Made by a program: the position numbers and the translations under genes. A stretch of DNA of 64,000 bases from contig CALAYL010000095.1 in the NCBI GenBank assembly GCA_937894725.1, positions 7,937 to 71,936 on the forward strand, written 5' to 3'. The notes under the pieces are model-generated. The model had not been told where the DNA came from, did not search any database, and saw nothing but the letters and a program-made list of their open reading frames with translations. Every line of letters begins with the position of its first letter. Position 1 is the first letter of the stretch. Positions 57,367 through 64,000 of this stretch are shown piece by piece. Origin of the DNA: an uncultured Bacteroidota bacterium (GTDB lineage: Bacteria > Bacteroidota > Bacteroidia > Chitinophagales > LD1).

Positions 57367-57461
57367 GTGGTAAAAATGCAGATTATCGTGCTAAATTCTT
57401 AATAAAAGTATTTAAACAACATTTTTTTACTTTGCACGATTAAATAGCAAACCAATTACAC

Positions 57462-59282
57462 GTGCGAATATTTTTAAGGATTTTAGCCTATTTCAAATCA
57501 TATCTCAGCTATACAGCGGCCAATCTGGTATTTAATATCCTATCGGCATTCTTTTCATTATTCTCGGTGGTGATGGTGATTCCGCTTTTACAGCTACTTT
57601 TTGGCCAAGTGCCTGCGGTCGAAACTCGCCCTACGCTTAGCTTTAGCGCTACTTCCATTTTAGATTATATCAAATACTTATTGAGTCAAGACAAAGCCAC
57701 AAATGGACAAATGCACGCCTTGATGTATGTGTGTTTGGCGGTGGTCATTATTATTTTCTTTAAAAACGTATTTCGCTATCTCGCCCTCAGGGCCTTAGCT
57801 CCGCTACGCAATGGCGTATTGCGCGATTTGCGCAATCAGCTATACGAAAAAATACTTTCGCTTTCACTCACCTATTATAGCCAAAACAAAAAAGGCGATT
57901 TGATATCGCGTATCACCAACGATGTAAAAGCCGTAGAAATGGGTGTAATCAGTATGCTTGAAGTGACCGTACGAGAACCTATCAATATTTTTCTTTCACT
58001 CAGCTGGATGTTGATGATAAGTCCGAAGCTCACCCTTTTTGTACTCGTGATGCTAGGCATCACTGGGGGCATTATAGGCAAAGTAGGCAAAAGCCTCAAG
58101 CGCCATTCGTACGATACCCAAACGACCATAGGACAAATGATAGCATTGATAGAAGAAAGCATAGGCGGACTGCGTATCATACAGGCGTTTAATGGCCAAA
58201 AATATAAAACCAAACAGTTTGAGGAACTCAACAAAACGGTATATACCCAAGCCAATCGCATCAACCTACAATACGAACTCTCTTCTCCACTTACCGAGTT
58301 TTTGTCTATCTGCGTGTTTAGTACCGTGTTGTGGTTTGGTGGGCAGATGGTACTCGACCAATCGCTCGATGCAGCTACTTTTATCGGCTTTATCGCTATG
58401 TTTTCACTTTTGATACAACCGGCCAAAAGCTTTTCGAATGCCTTTTACAATGTACGGATTGGTTTGGCGGCTGCCGATAGAGTGTTTGAAGTGCTCGACA
58501 CACAGCCCTCGCTACTAGACCTACCGAATGCGCTCGATACAGTGCCTTTTGAAAACGAAATTGCGTTTAAAAATCTTCGTTTCCGATATCCTACAGGAGA
58601 AAGAGAAGCTATAGAGGATGTGTCATTTTCGATCAAAAAAGGCGAAATGCTGGCTATCGTGGGTGCATCTGGCTCGGGCAAAAGCACCTTGGTCGATTTG
58701 CTGTTGCGGTTTTATGAGGCCGATGGCGGATCGATTTTAATCGATGGAAAACCTATCCAAGATTTCAAGATAAAAGCAATCAGAGAATTGATGGCGGTGG
58801 TGTCGCAAGAACCGATTTTGTTTAATGATACCGTGTATCACAATATCGTGTTTGGCAAAGCAGATGCTACCGAAGATGAAGTGAAAGCCGCAGCCAAAGT
58901 GGCGAATGCAGATAGCTTTATTCAAAACCTTGCAGACGGCTATCACACCCCTCTCGGTGATAGAGGTATGCGCCTCAGCGGTGGCGAACGCCAACGTATG
59001 ACCTTAGCGCGCGCACTACTTCGCAATCCACCAATTTTGATTTTGGATGAGGCTACCTCTTCGCTCGATTCGGCATCCGAAAAAGTAGTACAAGATGCCC
59101 TCACGAACGCCATGCGCGACCGCACCGTTATCGCCATAGCGCACCGACTTTCGACTATCAAACATGCGCAGCAAATCATTGTGCTACATGAGGGCAATAT
59201 CATCGAAACAGGGACACACGATACCCTACTAGCCAGGGCGGGAGTGTATGCTAAGATGATAGCCCTACAGCAGCTCACCTAG
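57462..59282 (+). CDS. ABC exporter, MsbA-like (fused permease/ATPase)
   Basis: The 606-residue half-transporter has an N-terminal six-helix domain (residues of about 1-330) and an ATP-binding domain: Walker A GASGSGKST, the Q-loop in VVSQEPILFN, signature LSGGERQRM, Walker B ILILDEATSSLD and the switch His in AIAHRLSTIKH. The type is that of lipid A exporters and multidrug pumps. The start codon is GTG at 57462. Substrate cannot be told from sequence alone. Confidence 0.93.
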   Translation: MRIFLRILAYFKSYLSYTAANLVFNILSAFFSLFSVVMVIPLLQLLFGQVPAVETRPTLSFSATSILDYIKYLLSQDKATNGQMHALMYVCLAVVIIIFFKNVFRYLALRALAPLRNGVLRDLRNQLYEKILSLSLTYYSQNKKGDLISRITNDVKAVEMGVISMLEVTVREPINIFLSLSWMLMISPKLTLFVLVMLGITGGIIGKVGKSLKRHSYDTQTTIGQMIALIEESIGGLRIIQAFNGQKYKTKQFEELNKTVYTQANRINLQYELSSPLTEFLSICVFSTVLWFGGQMVLDQSLDAATFIGFIAMFSLLIQPAKSFSNAFYNVRIGLAAADRVFEVLDTQPSLLDLPNALDTVPFENEIAFKNLRFRYPTGEREAIEDVSFSIKKGEMLAIVGASGSGKSTLVDLLLRFYEADGGSILIDGKPIQDFKIKAIRELMAVVSQEPILFNDTVYHNIVFGKADATEDEVKAAAKVANADSFIQNLADGYHTPLGDRGMRLSGGERQRMTLARALLRNPPILILDEATSSLDSASEKVVQDALTNAMRDRTVIAIAHRLSTIKHAQQIIVLHEGNIIETGTHDTLLARAGVYAKMIALQQLT

Positions 59283-59317
59283 AATCATCTTCTAGCTGAT
59301 TTGACACTAAGTCGAAT

Positions 59318-59653
59318 TTAACCTTTGCTTAGCAACAATACCTCATTGACCAATACTTCGGTCACATAGCGCTTGGTACCATCTTTGTCGGTATATTGGC
59401 GAGTGGTCAGTTTGCCTTCGATGGCGATTTCCTGCCCTTTTTTGACATACTTTTCGATGATGGTAGCGGCACTACCCCAGGCCACAAGATTATGCCATTG
59501 GGTATCTGTAACGCGCTCGCCCTTTTCGTTTTTGTAGGTCTCGTTGGTAGCGAGCGAGAGTTTAGCCATTTTCTTTTGGCTTTCAAATGTCTTGATTTCT
59601 GGTTCGTTGCCGATATTGCCGATCAAGCGAACGCTGTTTTTGATAGTACTCAT
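59318..59653 (-). CDS. ssb: Single-stranded DNA-binding protein (short form)
   Basis: A 111-residue OB-fold SSB with the family start NSVRLIGNIGNEPEIK, the TQWHNLVAWG strand, YVKKGQEIAIEGKLTTRQY and a final VTEVLVNEVLLLSKG. The usual acidic C-terminal tail (DDDLPF-like) that recruits partner proteins is absent, which suggests a secondary SSB rather than the main one. It lies convergent with the ABC exporter gene. Confidence 0.92.
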   Translation of the reverse strand: MSTIKNSVRLIGNIGNEPEIKTFESQKKMAKLSLATNETYKNEKGERVTDTQWHNLVAWGSAATIIEKYVKKGQEIAIEGKLTTRQYTDKDGTKRYVTEVLVNEVLLLSKG

Positions 59654-59964
59654 AGTTTTAGTTTTTAGTGTGAGTGAGTAAAAAAAAATTGACGAGGCAA
59701 AGATGTGGCGAGGCGGAATGGCTAGTCGGATATTAAATTTTTATAGTCGTTTATAAACGTTTGCGGTCGGATATAATACTTGAAATAGGGAGAAAATAAT
59801 TTACTAGGAAATTAAAAAGAGGAAGAACTGCTATCCATTTATGTTGTTTTTAAAAAAATAATCATTTTTAGAAGAACGGAATTGGGGGTTTTGGAATATG
59901 AGTATGTAATTCTATTTTAGAGCTAAAGAGAAATTTAACCAATAATGTGTAAACAAAAAAGACA
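59654..59964. other. Intergenic region before the accessory island
   Basis: These 311 bases carry no supported gene. The first 80 hold the upstream region of ssb; the rest is AT-rich with no clear promoter for the RNA ligase gene. The composition becomes more AT-rich here, which marks the left border of the accessory island. Confidence 0.5.
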
Positions 59965-60978
59965 ATGGAATTTAAGAAATATAACTCAATAGAAAACGCT
60001 TATCAAGACGACTTTATAAATTTAATTATAGATCAAGGTTATAGCAACATTGAATATGTAGTGCAAGAAAAAGTTCATGGAGCAAATCTCTGTTTTATTA
60101 CTGACGGACAGAATATCTTGTCTGCAAAACGAACTGAACTGATTCCTGAAAATGAACAATTTTTCAATTCAAAATTTGTTCAAGAAAAATATTCTAGCAA
60201 AATTTTAAATGTTTTTAGAGAAGTATCAGAACAGTTCAACGCCAAATCAATGTCAATTTTTGGAGAAATATTTGGTGGTGGTTATCCTCATCCAGATATG
60301 CCAAAAAATGATAGTTCAAAACTTGTTCAGCGTGGTATCTATTACTGCCCTACAAATGACTTTTATGCTTTTGACATTCTAATTGACAATGAAAAATATT
60401 TGGATGTAGAAACTGCTTCTCAACTTTTTGAAAAATTTGGATTTGTTTATGCTAAGCCATTATTCAAAGGAGCTTTAATAGAGTGATTAAGCTTTCCAAA
60501 CTCGTTTAAATCTACAATTCCAAAAAACTTTGAACTGCCTGAACTTGACGGAAACATTTGTGAAGGTATTGTAATCCGTCCATCACAACCAACCTTTTTG
60601 CGAACAGGATCAAGAGTATTGATTAAAAACAAAAATGAAAAATGGGCAGAAAACAATAATTATATTGATAAAGCAATTCTAAGCAAATTGCTACATGAAG
60701 GAGAAGAGCTTAGTGAAGATGCTAGTTTTCTATGTGAAGAAATTTATAAACTTATTACCCAAAACAGACTTGACAATTTAATGAGCAAAATTGGGGAGAT
60801 AAATCCGAAAAAAGATTTAGGGAAAATTTTAGGCTTATACAACAAAGATACATTAAGTGACTTTATGAAAAATCATCAGTTAAAATATGATACATTAGAA
60901 AAACACGAAAGTAAAGCAGTAACGAAATTTTTAAATACACACGCTGGACAACTTATAAATGAATACTTCGAACAATAA
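59965..60978 (+). pseudogene. T4 Rnl2-like RNA ligase with an in-frame TGA
   Basis: Ignoring one stop, the frame gives 337 residues, as in T4 RNA ligase 2 (334). The nucleotidyl-transfer Lys36 sits in EKVHGAN; other ligase motifs are AKRTELIP, FGEIFGG, DFYAFDI, the EGIVIRP motif and LIKNKNEKW. The C-terminal part has RLDNLMSKIGEINPKKDLGK, also as in T4 Rnl2. At 60484-60486 TGA stands in the segment LIE-stop-LSFPNSF. The truncated product (173 residues) lacks the last two motifs. A Cys or Trp codon one base away is the likely ancestor. Rnl2 enzymes seal nicked double-stranded RNA. Confidence 0.9.
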
Positions 60979-61020
60979 AAAAACTACCATTAACATGATA
61001 TCTTTGCACTTTTTGGTGTT

Positions 61021-61200
61021 TAGCCACGGGCTTTGGCGGGGCATCACCAACGAGATACATCATTGCATGTAATAGATGGAGAAAACACTATCGAGGGCGA
61101 AAGGCTAAAAATTAGAAATTTTGATTATTTTTCATCACAAGTTACGCACGCTAAGATAACGATAGAGGAGGTAAGAATGATAAGAAGAAAAGCGATTTAG
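61021..61200 (+). other. Possible decayed or short coding segment ending at the methylase start
   Basis: After a TAG near 61018, a frame is open for 60 codons and ends in TAG at 61198-61200, directly before the methylase ATG. Its end (HVIDGENTIEGERLKIRNFD, followed by a basic MIRRKAI tail) looks coding rather than random. No ATG opens it, so it may be the end of a lost gene or a short ORF with a rare start. A strong GAGGAGG at about 61168 precedes an internal ATG that gives only seven codons. A TATCTTTG box at 60999-61006 may be the -7 element of a promoter for this unit. Confidence 0.4.
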
Positions 61201-62148
61201 ATGACAGTAAAAATAGCAAAGCCATTTTTAAAATGGGCGGGGGGTAAAACTCAATTGATTTCAGAGATTGAAAAGTCTTTACCAAAAGGATTGGCAAACG
61301 CTAAGTTTACCTACATTGAGCCATTTGTTGGAAGTGGGGCAATCTTATTTTGGATGCTTGATAACTTTCCAAAGATTGAAAAAGCAGTAATTAATGACAT
61401 AAACGAAGACTTAATAAACACTTATAAAACCATTGCCAAAAATCCAAAAGAATTGATTTCGAATCTTCAAGTTTTACAAAATGAATTTCACGATTTAGAA
61501 GGTAACGAGGACAATAAAAAACTTTATTACTATAAAAAAAGAGAATTGTACAATACAAGAAAGTTGGCACAAAGTGGGCACTCCGCTTTGTTTATTTTTC
61601 TCAATCGCACTTGCTTTAATGGCTTGTATCGAGTGAATAGTAAAAACTTATATAATGTGCCAATGGGTGGATATAAAAAGCCAACCATCTGTGACGACCA
61701 GAATATTTTAGCAGTAAGTAATGTTTTACAGAAAGTTGAAATTCTTTGTGGTGATTATGAAGCGACATTAAAAGAAGCAACAACAAATTCATTTTTCTAT
61801 TTCGATCCGCCATACAAGCCATTGAGTAATACTTCTAGTTTTAATTCATATGCAAAAGATGAATTTAATGATGAGGAACAAATAAGACTTAGAAATTTTT
61901 GCTCAAACCTTGAAAAGCAAGGTCACAAATGGATGTTGAGCAATTCTGATGTAAAAGGCAAAGACACAAACGATAATTTTTTTGATGAAATTTATGCTGA
62001 ATTTTCTATTTCGAGAGTAAAGGCAAGAAGAAGTATAAATGCAAATGCTGAAAAAAGAGGAGAATTGGGCGTTCCCCTTATCGGGTCGGGTTTTCCGTTC
62101 CAATCTTTCGTTCGTTCCTCACAAAAGGATTTCCATTGTAAACCCTAA
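61201..62148 (+). CDS. D12-class adenine-N6 DNA methyltransferase (Dam-like)
   Basis: A 315-residue class D12 (alpha) adenine methylase. AdoMet-binding motifs are KPFLKWAGGKTQLI at the start and PFVGSGAILF; the catalytic motif is DPPY (Asp202-Tyr205) in FYFDPPYKPLS. The conserved segment RVKARRSINANAEKRGE is present, but the usual LLITNY-like end is replaced by about 27 residues from a GC-richer sequence element (62067-62151), which also supplies the stop. The core is complete. It starts directly after the TAG of a preceding frame and ends 18 bases before a nuclease gene, suggesting one operon. Confidence 0.92.
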   Translation: MTVKIAKPFLKWAGGKTQLISEIEKSLPKGLANAKFTYIEPFVGSGAILFWMLDNFPKIEKAVINDINEDLINTYKTIAKNPKELISNLQVLQNEFHDLEGNEDNKKLYYYKKRELYNTRKLAQSGHSALFIFLNRTCFNGLYRVNSKNLYNVPMGGYKKPTICDDQNILAVSNVLQKVEILCGDYEATLKEATTNSFFYFDPPYKPLSNTSSFNSYAKDEFNDEEQIRLRNFCSNLEKQGHKWMLSNSDVKGKDTNDNFFDEIYAEFSISRVKARRSINANAEKRGELGVPLIGSGFPFQSFVRSSQKDFHCKP

Positions 62149-62151
62149 CGC
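62067..62151. repeat. Inverted-repeat-bounded element at the 3' end of the methylase gene
   Basis: The segment starts with GGGCGTT and ends with CTAACGC, so GCGTT and AACGC form an outer inverted pair; inside, GGGTTT (62088-62093) pairs with AAACCC (62140-62145). It is richer in G and C than its surroundings and changes the end of the methylase. Its asymmetrical stem is similar to that of recombination sites such as integron attC, but a canonical attC consensus is not met. Only one copy is in the window. Confidence 0.5.
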
Positions 62152-62166
62152 AAAACTCGCTATCTT

Positions 62167-62961
62167 ATGGAAATATTAAAGACACCTTGGAGAAAGAATT
62201 TAATGGAATTAGTTTCCCAATCTAAAAAATCAATAAAAATAACTTCACCATTTGTAAAAGAAAACGTTTGTAATGAATTACTCTCATTCAAGAATAGTAA
62301 TACCAGCTTGGAACTAATAACTTCTTTCAAATTGATGAACATATATTCTGGTTCACTTGATTTGTCTGCCCTTGAAAATGTGATTAAAAACAAAGGAGTA
62401 GTTAAAAACTTTCCTAAACTTCATTCCAAAATATATCTTTTCGATGATAAAAAAGTTATAATAACTTCTGGTAATTTAACAAATGGTGGTCTTTTAAACA
62501 ACTATGAATATGGAATTTATACTGAAAATTTAGAAATAGTCTCAAAAGTAATAGAAGATTTTTCATCAATATCTTCAAATGAGAATATTGGAAACATCAA
62601 ACTTACCGATATAGATGTTGTACGTAAAATATTAGCAAAAATTCCTCCTTCAGAATCTATCAAACTACCCAAGTTTGAAATTGAATCTCCTGAGGAAAAA
62701 TTTGATATAATAGAAGTTAACAATGATATTATTTCTTCTTCACTTACTGGTTGGAAATTGGAGGTTTTTAAATGTGCTCAATTAATTCCAAATCAAATAT
62801 TTTCATTGAAAGAAATAAATAAGTTTGAACTTCAGTTAAAACAAAAATATCCTTCAAACCAACACATCACTGATAAAATCAGACAGCAACTCCAAAATTT
62901 AAGAGACTTAGGATTATTAGAATTTTTAGGAAATGGTCAATATAAAAAATTATGGAAATGA
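62167..62961 (+). CDS. PLD-fold nuclease with DpnI-C-like winged helix (candidate restriction endonuclease)
   Basis: The 264-residue protein has two parts. The N-terminal half is a phospholipase-D-fold nuclease: His86-x-Lys88 in LHSKIYLF, Asn103 in TSGNLTNGG and Glu114 in NNYEYGIY form the usual H-x-K-N-E site, as in BfiI and NgoFVII type restriction enzymes. The C-terminal 70 residues (LIPNQIFSLKEINKFELQLK through the QQLQNLRDLGLLEF end) resemble the winged helix of DpnI and Dam-replacing proteins, which reads methylated DNA. The gene follows a D12 methylase after 18 bases. It is likely the nuclease partner of that methylase; both its cutting mode and its specificity are unproven. It is clearly AT-rich. 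Confidence 0.75.
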   Translation: MEILKTPWRKNLMELVSQSKKSIKITSPFVKENVCNELLSFKNSNTSLELITSFKLMNIYSGSLDLSALENVIKNKGVVKNFPKLHSKIYLFDDKKVIITSGNLTNGGLLNNYEYGIYTENLEIVSKVIEDFSSISSNENIGNIKLTDIDVVRKILAKIPPSESIKLPKFEIESPEEKFDIIEVNNDIISSSLTGWKLEVFKCAQLIPNQIFSLKEINKFELQLKQKYPSNQHITDKIRQQLQNLRDLGLLEFLGNGQYKKLWK

Positions 62962-63161
62962 AAAAATTTATAATACTATCTCCAGAAGGTGATACAATTG
63001 CTCCAAACAATAATATTGAGATTAACAACTTGCAAGTACTAGGCATAGTTGAAAATGTTAAAAACGAAAACGATGCTATAATAAAACTACTTAAAGAAAA
63101 CAGTTGGATAATAGATGCAGAATTTAATGTGGCTAATTTTATTGTTTACCAACTATTTTAA
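62958..63161 (+). CDS. Small conserved hypothetical protein
   Basis: A 67-residue protein starting at ATG 62958, which overlaps the nuclease stop (ATGA); ATG 62952 is an alternative. The pattern KKFIILSPEGDTIAPNNN, NLQVLGIVEN and AIIKLLKENSWIID occurs in small proteins of mobile or phage-linked regions of Bacteroidota, but no function is known. Tight coupling to the nuclease suggests a shared role. The final 9 bases overlap the convergent methylase gene. Confidence 0.62.
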   Translation: MKKFIILSPEGDTIAPNNNIEINNLQVLGIVENVKNENDAIIKLLKENSWIIDAEFNVANFIVYQLF

Positions 63162-63632
63162 TCGTATAAATTTCCCTTCAATATTTGATTTTTCAAGTAG
63201 ATTTGCATTTTCTTTACCGTAAGCAATAAAAATGCTTGGGGCTCCTGGTGTTCCTGTTTGTACTCCATGAATATTATAAAATTTAATTCTTCCTTTTACA
63301 AATAATACAGCATCTGCATCATCCCAAATATGCTTAAAAAAGCACTTCGTTTCAGTTCTTGCAAAAATCAATGCAATGCCATTTTTATGGACTTTTAATT
63401 TCTCAATCCATAATTCCATCCCTTTACCATATGGAGGATTCATGTAAACCCTACCAAACCATTCCTTTTTTAATCCATTATCATTAATATAAAAATTTAC
63501 ACTTGCATGTATAAAAGGAGGGTTTAATGGAGTACACGGGTCTAGGTCGAATTCTCCTAACATCCTTACAAGTTCAGGAGGTGTTAACCATTCTACAGTT
63601 GTATTTTCTGCTTTTTCAAATGTAACATTCAT
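63153..63632 (-). CDS. Phage-type DNA N6-adenine methyltransferase
   Basis: A 160-residue protein of the phage Dam family. Its signatures are EWLTPPELVRMLGEFDLDPC, the catalytic NPPY in YMNPPYGKGMELW, FARTETKCFF and LFVKGRIKF, with APSIFIAYG late. Such enzymes methylate adenine and protect phage or mobile DNA from host restriction. The ATG at 63632 is preferred to one ten codons earlier. It is convergent with the small protein gene. Confidence 0.88.
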   Translation of the reverse strand: MNVTFEKAENTTVEWLTPPELVRMLGEFDLDPCTPLNPPFIHASVNFYINDNGLKKEWFGRVYMNPPYGKGMELWIEKLKVHKNGIALIFARTETKCFFKHIWDDADAVLFVKGRIKFYNIHGVQTGTPGAPSIFIAYGKENANLLEKSNIEGKFIRLK

Positions 63633-63797
63633 ACGAAATATTTGCTGTAAAATTGTGATCAATAATTGATATAAACAAGTGTAAATAGATCAAAATCAAT
63701 CATATACACACAATAAGTGTATTTCTGAATTTTAATTATTTCATTTTCAAACCCTTAGTCAGACTAAATATTATTGCAAGATATTGTTTAAAAATAG

Positions 63798-64000
63798 CTC
63801 CGCTATAAATCCAAATATTACAAAACCCATGGCTCAATTGGAACCGAAATATTCAATATTGAATACGTTAATGACTTCAATAGGAAATGGCTCAGTTCGG
63901 TTCGTGATAAAATGAAAGATGATGCTACGATTTGGATTAGTGGGTCAATGCACAATATTTTCTCGGTTGGACAAATTTTAACTGAATTGGGTTTCAAAAT
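63798..64000 (+). pseudogene. 5'-truncated N4/N6 DNA methylase fragment (runs off the window)
   Basis: After a stop at 63795 one frame stays open to the window end. It codes for EYVNDFNRKWLSS, DDATIWISGSMHNIFSVG and LTELGFK, which match the middle of beta-class methylases such as M.HinfI (typical order: DPPY, then this segment). The N-terminal 80-90 residues with DPPY are missing and no ATG lies upstream in this frame, so the gene is headless. The 165 bases between the phage-type methylase and this fragment are AT-rich and hold no gene; an ATACAC/GTGTAT inverted repeat sits at 63704-63722. Confidence 0.65.

Noticed and set aside
62067..62151. Canonical integron attC site
   Set aside because: The ends do not meet the RYYYAAC / GTTRRRY consensus in the required order and no integrase is in the window; kept only as an inverted-repeat element.

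Overview
The window is a stretch of a Bacteroidota chromosome, most probably from the Chitinophagia/Saprospiria side of the phylum, although the class cannot be fixed from sequence alone. Evidence for the phylum: three proteins end in type IX secretion (T9SS) sorting domains, one carries SprB-type repeats, several putative promoters have the TAnnTTTG -7 box, Shine-Dalgarno sequences are mostly absent, and an RND pump is fused to its outer-membrane channel in a way known from Bacteroidota. Base composition is AT-rich throughout and more so at the right end.

Layout. 1-4.8 kb: end of a repeat adhesin, then mreBCD. 4.8-13.2 kb: a small barrel protein, purH, a TonB-dependent receptor operon, an inactive M16-peptidase/OmpA-like fusion and hppD. 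13.4-15.9 kb: a BsuBI/PstI-type restriction-modification pair, both genes broken by single lesions. 16-26.6 kb: TPR protein, barrel protein, an ALDH7-like dehydrogenase, a secreted repeat protein, GNAT and SDR enzymes, an M42 aminopeptidase, YceI, LemA plus an M48 protease, and a small eRF1-like protein. 26.6-32 kb: one-carbon metabolism, with metH behind a SAM-I riboswitch and metF. 32-37 kb: a phosphohexomutase, a 5'-nucleotidase split into two genes in reversed domain order, and dnaA. 37-43.3 kb: a CusA-CusC fusion pump with its CusB-like adaptor. 43.3-46.9 kb: a BtrH-like cysteine-fold protein with an ABC-2 exporter. 47-52.2 kb: T9SS cargo, lipoproteins and a REP-type transposase with a nearby palindrome. 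52.4-59.7 kb: thyA, tRNA-Leu(TAG), tig, an exonuclease, rbfA, an MsbA-like exporter and a short ssb. 59.9-64 kb: an accessory island with a T4 Rnl2-like RNA ligase (in-frame TGA), a D12-class adenine methylase, a PLD-fold nuclease with a DpnI-C-like winged helix, a tiny partner ORF, a phage-type adenine methylase and a headless N4/N6 methylase fragment.

Most genes are core metabolism, cell shape, folding and envelope functions and are intact. The disrupted genes (13.4-15.9 kb, 60 kb and the window end) all belong to restriction-modification or RNA-repair functions, which points to gain and decay of accessory genes rather than poor sequence quality. The best candidate for a less familiar system is the methylase/PLD-nuclease/small-ORF unit at 61.2-63.2 kb, followed by the BtrH-like/ABC unit at 43.3-46.9 kb.
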